From Macquaria australasica (taxonomy: Eukaryota > Chordata > Actinopteri > Centrarchiformes > Percichthyidae), in NCBI GenBank assembly GCA_005408345.1, contig SEMN01000045.1, forward strand, positions 1,605,001 to 1,669,000: DNA of 64,000 bases, in the 5' to 3' direction. Positions 32,217 through 42,800 of this stretch are shown in pieces (positions within the stretch are counted from its first letter, which is position 1; every line of letters begins with the position of its first letter). Below the pieces are notes generated by a model, which saw only the letters and a list, made by a program, of their open reading frames with translations, made no database searches and was not told the DNA's origin. The translations under genes and the position numbers were made by a program.

Positions 32217-32253
<37 letters not shown>
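32217..32253. repeat. (GT)n / (CA)n microsatellite in pcdh8 3' UTR
   Basis: About 18 units beginning 12 nt after the pcdh8 stop codon. On the mRNA it reads (CA)n. Confidence 0.95.
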
Positions 32254-32254
<1 letters not shown>

Positions 32255-32264
32255 AATGTCTGTT

Positions 32265-32617
32265 TTAGACGTCATTGTTGGGACAGTGTGTTGGGGTGGG
32301 GGTGTAAACAGGGATGGTTATATCACTGATCTCCTGCACCCTCACAGGCCTGGGCGGGGTGACCAGGACGTAGTCGTACTCTCTATGCAGCACCTTCTCG
32401 TACACGCTCTGCAGACCCACTGTTTTGGGGATCTGGGCCTGGTAGTAGTTGTCCCGGCGGTGGGGGTCCCGGGGCAGGGAGGCCGTCTTGGAGAGGTTGC
32501 TGAAGGAGGAGAGGGTCGGGGCTGGAGAGGGTGCCGCGTTGGCTCTTACTGCTGAGGGGCTCCAGCAGCGATCAGAGTGACCTAGGACCTTACATTCGCT
32601 GGTGCAAGCCCACAGAG
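32265..32617 (-). CDS. pcdh8: pcdh8 exon 3 (C-terminus, stop)
   Basis: The acceptor is CTCTCTTCCAG; phase 1 in. It encodes ALWACTSECKVLGHSDRCWS, SLPRDPHRRDNYYQAQIPKT and EYDYVLVTPPRPVRVQEISD, ending THCPNNDV then TAA. Confidence 0.92.
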
Positions 32618-35548
32618 CTGGAAGAGAGGGAGAAAAAGAAGGTGGAGTTAGGTGGAGACTTAAAACCAAAGCATAACACATAATTTTATATAGCCACTCA
32701 AATTTGACATTGTTCCTGCTCTTACCATTTTGGCCGCCCATGGGAGGAACCACTACCCCGTCTTTCTTCAGGCCGGTGTCTCCACTGACATCACTGTCAC
32801 TATCATTGAAGTCACTGTCCCCCTTGCCACTGTCTTTACCACTGAAGGCCGGGTCCCTGGCAGAGATGGTGGTGTAAGAGTTCCCCTTCCAGATAGTGAT
32901 GGGCCTCACAGCCTCTTTGCCGTTCCCGTAGCCAGGCAGAGTGGAGTAGCCCTGCAGGAGGAGAGAAGAGAAGGAAAACAGAGGTTAGTGTCTGCTGGAT
33001 GAACACATTGCAGATTGCTCATTGTTGTGCGCCACCCTACACCTCCCCTCCCCACCCCTCTTGAGCACAATGTCCCAAAGGTGCCTCTCACCTCGTGTTT
33101 ATTCCCTCGGAGCTTGCTGTTGCTGTCTGAGTCATACACACAGGGCACCTCGCTGCCGTCCTCTGAGGCCGAGCACATGTCGCTGCCCCCAGGGTGAGCC
33201 GAGGTGAACCCGCCGGGCTGGCTGCTGTAGGAGTGTTCGTCAAAGCCCGCTCCTGTCCCGGCCCCGTGGAGTGGCAGGAGCGGGTTGTCCGCCACGTGGT
33301 TCCTGCCCCGCTCCAGCGTGCCCTTCTCCCCGTACGAGTCGCTGTCCTCTCCGCTTTTGTCCCGCTTGCGCCGGTTGCAGGTGGTGGCGATGAGGATGAT
33401 GGCTAGCAGCAGGAGCGTGCAGCTCCCCGCCAGGACAACGATAATCACCACCGACAGGTCCCACTGCGCGTGCACCTCGTCCCCGCTGCCTGGCTGGTAC
33501 ACTGTCCTGTCGCTCGGCGGGGAGCCCGCGATGATGAGGAAGTGGAGCGTGGCGGTGGAGGTGAGCGCGGGCCTCCCGTTGTCACTCACCGTCACGGTCA
33601 CGCTCAGGGTTTCGTCCACGTCGTGGCTGAGCACCTGGTTGAGGTAGATCTCCCCGGTGGCTTTGTTAACGGAGAACACGGAGGGTTCACCGGTGGCCAG
33701 CCCGTAGGACAGCTCTGAGTTCACGCCCTCATCCGCATCCCGCGCCTCCACCCGGGTGATGACGTAGCCGGTCGGTGAGTCCCGGGGCAGGAGGACTTCA
33801 GCGGAGCCGTTATTGAGAGCCGGCTGAGTGATGACCGGTGCGTTATCATTCTGGTCCACTATCCTCACATAGACATTAGCGCTGCCAGACAGGGGCGGGG
33901 AGCCGCCGTCGCTGGCCGTGATACGGAGCTCCAGCTGTTTCATCACCTCATAGTTGAAGCTCCGGAGCGCGTAAAGCGACCCGCTGGCGGGGTCCAGTGA
34001 CACGAAGGTGGAAATGGGGGAGCCCATGAAGTACGTGTCCGCCAGTTTGTAGCTGACCTTCCCGTTTGACCCCATGTCCATGTCGCGCGCCACCACCGTG
34101 GTGATGTACGCGCCAGGTGCGTTGTTCTCCACCACGGCCACCTCATACACCGGTTTACTGAACACCGGAGCGTTGTCGTTCTCGTCTGTCAGTCTGATTG
34201 TGTACTGAGTGATGGTCCTGAAGGGAGGGGAGCCCAGATCCTCCGCCACTACTGTGAGGTTATATTCGGGGATTTTCTCCCGGTCTAACGGGCTGGTACT
34301 CACAATCATGAAGCTGTCCTCGTACGCCTGCTGCAGTCTGAAGTGATCGTGTCCGTACAACGTGCAGTGCACCTGTCCGTTAGCGCCGGAGTCTCTGTCG
34401 GAGGTGCTGACCAGAGCCACGAAACTCTCTCTGGCCGCCGCCTCGGTGATGTACGCTATCCCCGCCGTGATGGACGTCATGGGGGTGATGGAGATCTCCG
34501 GTGCGTTGTCGTTAACGTCCTGCACCTGCACTACAATTTTGCAGATGGCCGGGCTCGGGTTCGGACCCAGGTCGGTGGCCTGGACGTCAAACTCGTACGT
34601 GGTCTTACTTTCAAAGTCAATCGGGCTCTCCAGGGTGAGCCGTCCAGTCTTCCTGTCCACTCTGACGAGTTGTCGAATTTCTGTGGGCACCTGGTTACCG
34701 AACCCGTACACCACCTCGCCGTTCAGCCCCTCATCCGGGTCCTCCGCGTTCAGGTCCAGCAAAAGGGAGCCCACCGGTGCGTCCTCGGGCAGGTCCACGG
34801 AGAAGCTGTTCCTGTCGAACACCGGGCTGTTGTCGTTGTAGTCTTTCACCTTGACGTTGATGCGCGTTGTTCCGGTGCGGGACGGGTTGCCACCGTCCAT
34901 CGCGACCAGCTCCAGCGCGTAAGAAGCCTGCGTCTCCCGGTCCAGCTCCTTCATGAGCACCAGCTCCGCATATTTAACCCCGTCGGCCCTGCTGAGTACG
35001 TCGATTGAAAAGTGGCTGTTGACGGAAATCTGGTAGCTTTGGATGTAGTTCGCCCCAACATCGTCATCCACGGCAAAGTCCAGCGGGATCCGCGTGCCCA
35101 CCGCTGTGTTCTCGGAGATCTCCAGACTCGACTCTTTCCGGGGGAACTCGGGGGAGTTGTCGTTGATGTCCTTGACCTCCACCTCGACGTGGATGAGTTT
35201 GAACTGCTCTTTGGAGAAGCTGACCACGTCGAAAGCGATGAGGCAGTGCAGGGTGTGTTTGCAGATCCGCTCCCTGTCTATCCTCTCTCCTATGCTCAGC
35301 TGCCCGTCGCTCTCCCTCAGACGGATGAAAGAGGAGTTGAACTGTTTCATCATCCTGAAATTGGTCCTGGAGCCCCCCGAGGAAGAGGCAGTGGAGGAGA
35401 TGTCCTTGGCCAAGTTTCCAATCACTGTCCCTGGTGCGTCCTCCTCAAATGTCTGATATTTCACCGTCTTTCCTTGTGTGACAGCAGCCAGGCTTGCCAA
35501 AGAGACGCACAATAGCACCAACAGTCCGTTCCACCCTATTCCTCCCAT
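32265..35548 (-). CDS. pcdh8: protocadherin 8 / paraxial protocadherin, complete (three coding exons)
   Basis: PCDH8 is a single-pass adhesion receptor of the non-clustered delta-2 protocadherin group, acting in paraxial mesoderm movements and at synapses. Exons 33092-35548, 32726-32951 and 32265-32617 join into 1011 codons plus TAA. Residues 1-26 are a signal peptide (MGGIGWNGLLVLLCVSLASL). Six cadherin repeats are separated by calcium-binding motifs DINDN (127), DYNDN (236), DVNDN (344), DENDN (455) and DQNDN (565). The membrane span is about 698-722 (LSVVIIVVLAGSCTLLLLAI) and the cytoplasmic tail about 289 residues. The ATG at 35548 is the first on the transcript downstream of the TATA box and has A at -3 and G at +4. 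A codon at 35587 in the same open frame is TTG and is not a credible start. One huge exon for the ectodomain plus short tail exons is the protocadherin pattern. Position beside cnmd and the ectodomain favour pcdh8 over other delta-2 members. Confidence 0.93.
32726..32951 (-). CDS. pcdh8: pcdh8 exon 2 (cytoplasmic)
   Basis: The acceptor is CTCCTCCTGCAG and the donor GTAAGA; phase 0 in, 1 out. It encodes GYSTLPGYGNGKEAVRPITI, WKGNSYTTISARDPAFSGKD, an acidic DSDFNDSDSD run and GVVVPPMGGQN. Confidence 0.92.
33092..35548 (-). CDS. pcdh8: pcdh8 exon 1 (signal peptide, six cadherin repeats, membrane span)
   Basis: It is 819 codons ending in SKLRGNKHE at donor GTGAGA in phase 0. The exon is clearly more GC-rich than its surroundings. 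Reading past the donor continues open by chance but loses similarity. Confidence 0.95.
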
Positions 35549-35680
35549 CTTGACACCTTCACTCCAAAATAATCTGAAATTCAGCAAACTGTCCGCACTG
35601 AGTCCGGTTTAAAGTTTAAACAAAACGCACCTGCAAAAAGCTATTCCGACTCTTGCCGACTCTCCGGGGCTGTTTATTTT

Positions 35681-35688
35681 TTTATATA
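35681..35688 (-). promoter_or_regulatory. pcdh8: TATA box of pcdh8
   Basis: TATATAAA on the minus strand, 133 nt upstream of the ATG. Transcription would start near 35655, giving a 5' UTR of about 110 nt. No ATG lies between that point and 35548. Confidence 0.6.
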
Positions 35689-35828
35689 AAGCCTGTAATA
35701 AATATTCCATATGTCTTTCAATGCGCACTCTGGATGCGCTCCGCTCTCTCGCTCTCTCTACTGGAGGTGTGCTGCTCTCTCAGCGCAAGAGGGCTGCAGT
35801 GTCTGCAGGAGGGTTTATACGGCGAGGC

Positions 35829-35836
35829 ATGCAAAT
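35829..35836. promoter_or_regulatory. perfect octamer (POU-factor) motif upstream of pcdh8
   Basis: ATGCAAAT lies about 140 bp upstream of the TATA box. It is the consensus for Oct/POU factors. Function is inferred from position only. Confidence 0.35.
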
Positions 35837-36768
35837 GAGCCGCACTGTGACCAATCCGGGCTTTGAGAGGGGGAAAAAAGGGGGACTTCTGAAAGACCTC
35901 TAAACCCTGTTTAGAGATTCCTGGACTGTGCGGAGAAACTTGGCACCCAATATGTGGGCTAAACGCGGGGCTTGATTTAATACAGCTATAGTTTCCGTTG
36001 CTTGTTTATGTTCCTCGGGCTGTTAAATGAGTCTGCGCACCGACACATGGGGGGAGCACAGAGATGCGCAGTGTCCCTGAGCTAGAGGACAAAGCATTTG
36101 AATAGGAGTATCTGTTCAGGATGCTATACCCTATAGGCGCACTTTCGATGTAAAGAGATTTATGTTTAAACTCTGTTCGGTTGGATCCCCACGCACGTGT
36201 CCTGCGTAAGTCACTGGCAGGCTGAGCTGCTGTCCCACTGACCTCTCCACCTCTCATAGCAAAATAACTCCATGCAGGCAAGAATATGACCTGAATTGTC
36301 CTTTTCTCCAACTTCAGAGTGCCCTGATCCACTCACCCAGACAGATACGATTTCATATAATGGACTTATGATAGACCCATAATGCTGAGACAGCTTAACA
36401 TGCTGAATAATGGCAGGGCCAGAGATTTAAAAGAATGTGGTGTAACTGGTGGTAATGGCAACATTTTAGTGCTCATTTTTATTCTCATTAATACATTCCA
36501 TAAATTTGCTCTGTCTTCTATTATTCATCCCCCCAGTGTGTTGTAATCCAGTAATTGTTTGCCTATCAGATCACTTCTGAGGCTAGAAAAGGACTGTATC
36601 CACTTAAACATTGATTTTATTCTAATTCGGTCTCAGCTCAGATCGGCTCACGAGATGTCTTGTGCGCGAGAGAGGGGATTTTTTAATTAAAGCCAGTGTA
36701 ACGGCCCGGTTTAACATGCGACTCTCCTTGGCCTCGCCTGCCAGAACAGAGAGGCGCAGGTGAAGACG

Positions 36769-36818
<50 letters not shown>

Positions 36819-38579
36819 GGTCACGCACACACACACACACACACAGACGGTCACGCACGCACTCACACAGCCTTCCACGAACCCGTTACAAATGGGATTT
36901 GGCTGTGATCGCAGGGGGGATTTATCAGGATTTCAATAGTGAGATTATATCAAAGGCGTATGAAGCCCTCGTTAGTAGCGGCGGGATAATGGCATGGCAG
37001 GGTCTCCCTTTGCAGCCGTCCACGCCGGTATTGTGGCCCTTGAGCGGGTCTGTGGGGGCCCTAACCCCCGCTGCCTCCATGCAGCCCTCCGCCTAACTGC
37101 AGCATAATGAGGCAAAGCCACATGCAGCCTTTGTACCATCCCTCCATCCCCATTCTCCCCCTCTTCCCCCAGACCTGCCCCGGTCCCGGCCACGACTCCT
37201 TTCATTACAGGGATATGAGAGATGAATTGGCCTGGACATCAGGGTCCCTCCTATTAAAATACATTTAGAGAGCGACCGGGGCCCCGTCACGGCTCTTTAA
37301 GAGATTTTCTCATTCTTCCCACTGGACTCAGTCTCTCTTTCCCTCTCTTTCTTATTCACCCCCTCCTCCCCTCTCTCTCTCTCTCTCTATCTGTCACACA
37401 CACACACACATACACAGTACACACAGCTTTTTCAGGGGCAACACTTGCCTTGCAGTAGAAGCTAATATCAGTTGGCATGTTCTATAAAGAACCCATCTGC
37501 CACAGAAAGTCAAAAAGGAGACACCTGAATGGACAACATCTAGTCAAGCAGCTTGCATAGTTAGACACAGTCAGGCCTGTCCTAAACGATAAGGAGACTT
37601 CATGTGTTTAATTTTAATTTAACTGTGATTAATTAAGGACATCACAGCAAAACTATGAGCCCTTATAGAGCTGTTACAGGCATACAGATACCACTTTCCA
37701 CTCAGACACCTTTGTAAAGAGTTTATATAGCTAATGGAGTTATTAATGGTTAATAAATCATTCACTAAGAACAACTTTTGGGTTGCCAGGTTGTGGAAAA
37801 TCTCTTTGATTGGACTGTATGACCACTGATAAGGACTATTATGGAGGAGAGGGGGTGTTAACTTATTAAGTTTTTATTAATGCATTACCCACATTCATAA
37901 CAGCATTATTACCAAATGGAAAGGATAAACACCAGCCAAAGGCATTTTTCACAGGCTGTCAACACTGCAAACGTGTTCTTATTGGTTATAACTGATATAT
38001 AAAGCATTAGTACATGATTTATAAAGGGTGCAAAGTAGCAGCTAAAGATCACTGATAATATGGAGGAATTTGTTGCAGCAGCAGATCCTTCTTTCAGTCT
38101 AAAGCATTGTGAAGAGCCCATTCTGTCCAAATTGAAGGCTATTGAACCATAGTAATAATGTGCTCACTGCGGGGCTGTTGTGAGAGTCGTCGTGTTTATT
38201 CTCATTTCTTTATGTGTTTATCTGACGGTATTTCAGCATTCTCTCACGCACGCAGAAAGACAGAGCAATCAAAAGCAAGTTACACTATGTTGAGTCTCGC
38301 CTCGCGGATTAAACTCTCTGCGCGTGCGCGTGCGCGTGCATTAGAAAGACATGGGGAGACTTTCTTACAATGCCCCCCCCCCAGCTCTAAAAGCAAAGCT
38401 GTCATCTGAAGGACACACACACCTAAAAAAAAAAAAAATTCTCTCACGTGATCACCGTGTCAATCTCGCCCGTCTGCACGCGAGTTCAACAATAGCAGAA
38501 TTAGAGAGAGTCTCCAAAATCCGCTCTATTCTTCACGGGGCATATTAGCATTTTCTTTAACATATATAAATATATCTTT
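35837..38579. other. pcdh8 upstream region, start of gene desert
   Basis: No coding gene. It contains CA runs at 36773-36815 and 36826-36844, an alternating CGCGTG tract at 38319-38340 and long non-repetitive stretches, especially 36860-37300. Confidence 0.6.
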
Positions 38580-39130
38580 AGAGGATCCCCCTGCTCTCCC
38601 CCCTTCCTTCCTTTCTTTCTTTTCTTCAGCATTGTGGTCCCATTTGCTCTAGTGATCGCCGGGTATTTGGGGTCTGAAGCTGGTCGCCCGATCCCTGCCT
38701 CTTGTTGGGGCTTAACTCATTGAGATGGAAATAGGCGATTTGGTCTCTTTTGTCCACCAGATAAGCGGTGGAAGGAGAAAGTGGGGGGAGAGAGCAGGAG
38801 GGTGAGAAAGGAGGGATGTGTGTGTGTGTGTGTAAGTGTGTGTGGGTGGTGGTGGTGGGGGTCTAAGATAATCGATCAGCGCGCTGACCCCCCCACCCCT
38901 TCCCCTCTCATCTAACCTTTGCTTAACTCGCGTGCCATCACAAGCAGAGTCCTAATTGGTTCCCAGCACTAATTATCCAATTATCGCCTCTCCACCACAG
39001 AACCGCACTCCAGGGCTCGTCTGAGCAATGGCCTCATCCTTTACAATATTGATGACAATGATTAGGAGTGAATGCGCCCATCAGCTCGAGAGTGCAACAC
39101 TTGAGAAACTTGTGTCAGGGCCCCTGTTCA
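38580..39130. promoter_or_regulatory. candidate conserved noncoding element
   Basis: Mostly non-repetitive sequence with clustered homeodomain-type cores (CCTAATTGG, CTAATTATCCAATTATC) and AACAATGG/CAATATTGA-like SOX cores, about 3 kb upstream of pcdh8. A short GT run at 38819-38833 interrupts it. Conservation cannot be tested here. Confidence 0.35.
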
Positions 39131-39404
39131 GAGTCTTAAAGAGAAGATCGCACTTCACTTACAGAGCATTGATGCGCCCATTCAACCTGTATTATTCCTG
39201 AACTCTTATCCCAAATAGAATACATGACAAAGTGGTGTGCAGGTCAATTAGGTTCTTTTGTGTGGCTATTACAAGGTAAAAAATAGTGGTTGCAGACTGA
39301 GACTCAGAGTCTGGCACTCCACATGAAATAATAAATTGTTTGCTACAGAAAATGTTATTTCTCAAAGGCAAAAAGTGACAACATTGGTACTATAAGTTTC
39401 TTTA

Positions 39405-40125
39405 AGGGACTGTATGAAAATGATTAAGGTGGTGAGGGGGGCTGAACCTTATGTTTCACTTTGTAAAAAAAAAAAAAGCAAGGCCCTCTCCAGGGTTGGT
39501 AATATTTTCTAGATCTGAAATAATTAATTGATTAGCTGATCCACTATTTTGACAATCAATTTATATTTTAAATCATTCTTTAACATTTAACATTTGCTGG
39601 TTCCAGTTTCTCCAGTGTGAGAATTTGATGCTTTTCTTAGTTTTATATGTTAACTGTATATATTTTTGTGTTGGACTATTAGCCAGGCAAAACAGGACAT
39701 CTGAAGACATCACTTTGCTCTGGGAAGTTGTAAAATGTAAACATTTTTTGCAATTTTCTGACATTTTATAGACAATACATTAATCAACGATTTGAAAAAA
39801 AGAATTGTTTGATGCAGCCCTAACATTTTCTTTGAACCCTTCTCTTGACTGCCCCCCCCCCTACCCCCCCCCCCCACACACACACACACACACACACACA
39901 ACATGTCAAAATAATATGGCCAACAGTTTTACCAGTATAACTGTGTTAAATTGGTACATCTTGTTTAATAGTGTACTCCAATTTAAACCTTAATATCTTA
40001 ATGGAATTTTGGACAAGAGAAAAATAAAAACCTCTCCCCTGCTCTCCCAAAAAAGTCAGACTGCCATACATTCAGCTGAAAGAAAAATTACAAAACTCTC
40101 CCCTAATAATTTTCTTACAGTCCCT
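39405..40125. mobile_element. AGGGACTGTA-family element with nested insertion
   Basis: Termini AGGGACTGTATGAAAATGAT and AATTTTCTTACAGTCCCT are inverted repeats. The internal GGGGCTGAACCTTATGTTTC and GTGTTAAATTGGTACA blocks match the 29644 copy. A TAGGGCTGCAAC-family element occupies 39510-39822, and a C-run plus (CA)n tract lies at 39851-39900. Confidence 0.75.
39510..39822 (-). mobile_element. TAGGGCTGCAAC-family hAT-like element, nested, reverse orientation
   Basis: It ends GATGCAGCCCTA, the reversed family terminus. Flanks ATATTTTC (39502-39509) and ACATTTTC (39823-39830) match at seven of eight bases. It splits the element at 39405-40125. Confidence 0.75.
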
Positions 40126-40129
40126 AAAT

Positions 40130-41494
40130 CTGACATAAACTTGTTAGATGATTAATGCATCTCAATTAAAGATTGTTGAATGAAACTGCACCAAACTGCA
40201 GTGTAAATATGCTTGTTTTAAGGAAAACAACATCATTGATAATGCTAGAAATACACATGTTGGTAGACTATTTTGCATTCTGACTGCGCCAGCAGGGGAC
40301 CGATAGTCTACATGTAATGTTGCAACAGGCAGTGAACTCCAGTGAGCCAGATCTGAATGGAGCAGCAGGCATGGGCTGGCACCAGAATGCCACCAGATTG
40401 ATAACGTCCAGTTACATTAAACGTTTATTCTCTTTTCTCCATCTCTTTTTCTTTTAGTTAACTTCTGCTCCGATCCATCACCTTCCATCCCATCTGTCGC
40501 TGATAGCTGCAACACTTTGAATAAATTCCTCCCGACAAACAAAGCGGTTAACATCTCATGAATGCTGCTTTTTACACCCCACACACGGATTGTGGGGAAA
40601 CTTTAGGGCCAGTGGAGTAACTAGTGCAAAGAAATCTGTCCAGGGACACTCCCTCTAGCTTCCACTTCATTACCGGTATTGTGCTCGGGAGCGCGCAATC
40701 TGTGCGGCCGTCTCCGCCCGGCACCGCCAGCTTTCTAATGAGTTTCCAATGATGATTTAAAGTCTCGCACGGCCCTTTTCCCTCCAAACTCCTCCCACCT
40801 CCCCTCTCATTCTTTCAGTCTTCTTTCACTGCTTTTGAATCTCATCCACTTTTGTCTAGAGCTGTTTCCATCACTGGCTTTCTGGGGCGGGATTCAGGGG
40901 AGGTCAGGAGGAGCGCACATAAAGATTCACACATCAGGCCTGAATAAAGGAACGATATATAGGGGAGTTACACGGGACCAACTTTGGCCCCTACCTCACT
41001 CTAGTAGCCTATATGGAGGGATGGGGGGGTAGAGGCTTGTGTCTGGTCTGAGGATGTTTTGTAAATAAAAGTTTCTCCAAATGTCTTATTTCCTTATTTT
41101 AAAGACAAACAGTTACTAAAAGTTAATGCGTGAGGTAATGAAAGGCTCGGGGGCGGTGTGTGTGTGTGTGTGCACCTGATGGTTGCAGTGCGCCAGATTG
41201 TGCCGTGCTTTGGATGAACAGATGGGGGTGGATAAGTTAAAAGAAGCATGGAGGGAGGGAATGGCAGACGTCTGCATATCACTCATGTGAAGTTATGTCT
41301 CCCCTTCTTCTGTCCCCTTGCATGGTCCACGTGCATTTCACGCAGATGAGCTGATGTGTGAGGTTGATGTAGCCAAAAGCAGGTCGCTGTGATAATTCAT
41401 CAGTCAATGGGACATTGTCTGAGGCTTACAGGGATCAATAGGGAGGACTTTTACTGGCCAAATGCTTCACTTAACATCCTCGTGATGAGTGATC
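40130..41494. other. gene-desert segment
   Basis: No gene or complete repeat recognised. Non-repetitive sequence around 40400-41000 includes a CACACACGGATTGTGGGG patch near 40580. Confidence 0.5.
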
Positions 41495-41502
41495 TTGTGG
41501 AC

Positions 41503-42070
41503 CAGTGGTGGAAGAAGTGTTCAGTAAAAGTAGCAATACTACAGTGTAAAAATACTCTGCCACAAGTAAAAGTTCTGCATTCAAAATTTTACTCAAGTTA
41601 AGTAGCATCAAAATTTACTTAAAGTACCAAAAGTAAAAGTACTCATTATGCAGAATGGCCCATTTAAGAATCCATTATATAATATAATAATATTATAATA
41701 AAATAAAATATAATACATTATATTATATTATAATTAGTGATGCATTAATGTGTACATCATGTTAATGTTGCAGCAGGTAAGGGTGGGGATAATTTTAATT
41801 ACTTTATATTCGGTTAGCTTAACCTATAATGATATATTATAATTGATTAGTTATTTATATTTTGTGTTAATAATCTAAACCTGCAAAGTAACTACTAACT
41901 AAAGCTGTCTAATAAATGTAGTGCAGTAAAAAGTATAATATTTGCCTCTGAATTATAGTGGAGTAGAAGTGTAAAGTAGCATAAAATGAAAATACTCAAG
42001 TAAAGCACCTCAAAATTGTATTTCAGTACAGTACTTGAGTAAATGTATACATAGTTACATTCCACCACTG
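41503..42070 (+). mobile_element. hAT-like CAGTGGTGGAA-family element, complete
   Basis: This 568-bp element starts CAGTGGTGGAAGAAGTGTTC and ends ACATTCCACCACTG, inverted termini. It is bounded by an exact 8-bp duplication TTGTGGAC (41495-41502, 42071-42078). The interior is AT-rich with AAGTACT/AGTAAAAGTA repeats and no open frame of note. Confidence 0.88.
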
Positions 42071-42299
42071 TTGTGGACACAGCCATGACAGAGGCATCAC
42101 CCACTGAAAGATGAATATACAGCTAAAGTGTGAGCATTAGATCGATGTTTATGTAAGAGTATTAAAATAAAACTTTTTAACAGCTGCTGCAGAGACAGAT
42201 CAGCTCGGTCACACACAGTTATTCAGAGGTGACAAGTGTGAGACAGTCACTGGAAAATCCACTCTGAAAAAGTTGTGTTTACACAGTTTTTTTTAGCCA

Positions 42300-42800
42300 A
42301 GCAAGCAGCGTGGCTCTATGATGGCGATGTCAGTCAGTCGGTCCGCCACTTTGGTCCAGACTGAAATATCTCAACAGCAGCTGGATGGATTTCCATGAAG
42401 TTTGGTACAGACATTCATGGTCCCCAGAGAAGAAGCCTACCGATTTTAGTGATCCCCTGACTTTTTCTTTAGTGCCACCATGAGGTTGACATTTGAGTTT
42501 TTTTAGTGAAATTCCAACGCTTCCTCTATAGCGCCACCATGAGGTTGATATTTGTGGTTATAGATTGAAATGTCTCAACAACTAATGGGTAGACTGCTAT
42601 TAAATTTGGTGCTGACATTCATGTCCCTCTCAGGATTAATTGTAATCACTTTGGTGATCCCTTAACTTTCCATCTAGCGCCATCATCAGGACAAAATTTA
42701 ATTTGTTCAATTCTTTGGTTTATGATCAAATAGGCCTACCTGCAAAACTAATGACGTTCCCATCAGCCTCAGCTATACTTTGTGTTTAGCGCATGGAGCT
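42300..42800 (-). repeat. GCACTAAAC / GTTCATCCTG dispersed repeat, reverse copy
   Basis: The reverse complement of CATCAGCCTCAG, GGTCATAAACC-like and TTTCATGG phrases of the 26690 family, including two tandem blocks mentioning GCGCCACCATGAGGTTGA. Confidence 0.7.

Noticed and set aside
34343..35008. 221-codon plus-strand open frame, and others opposite pcdh8
   Set aside because: They are antisense shadows of the GC-rich pcdh8 exon.
35549..35587. Upstream in-frame extension of pcdh8 beginning at 35587
   Set aside because: The codon there is TTG, and the ATG at 35548 has strong initiation context followed by a signal peptide.
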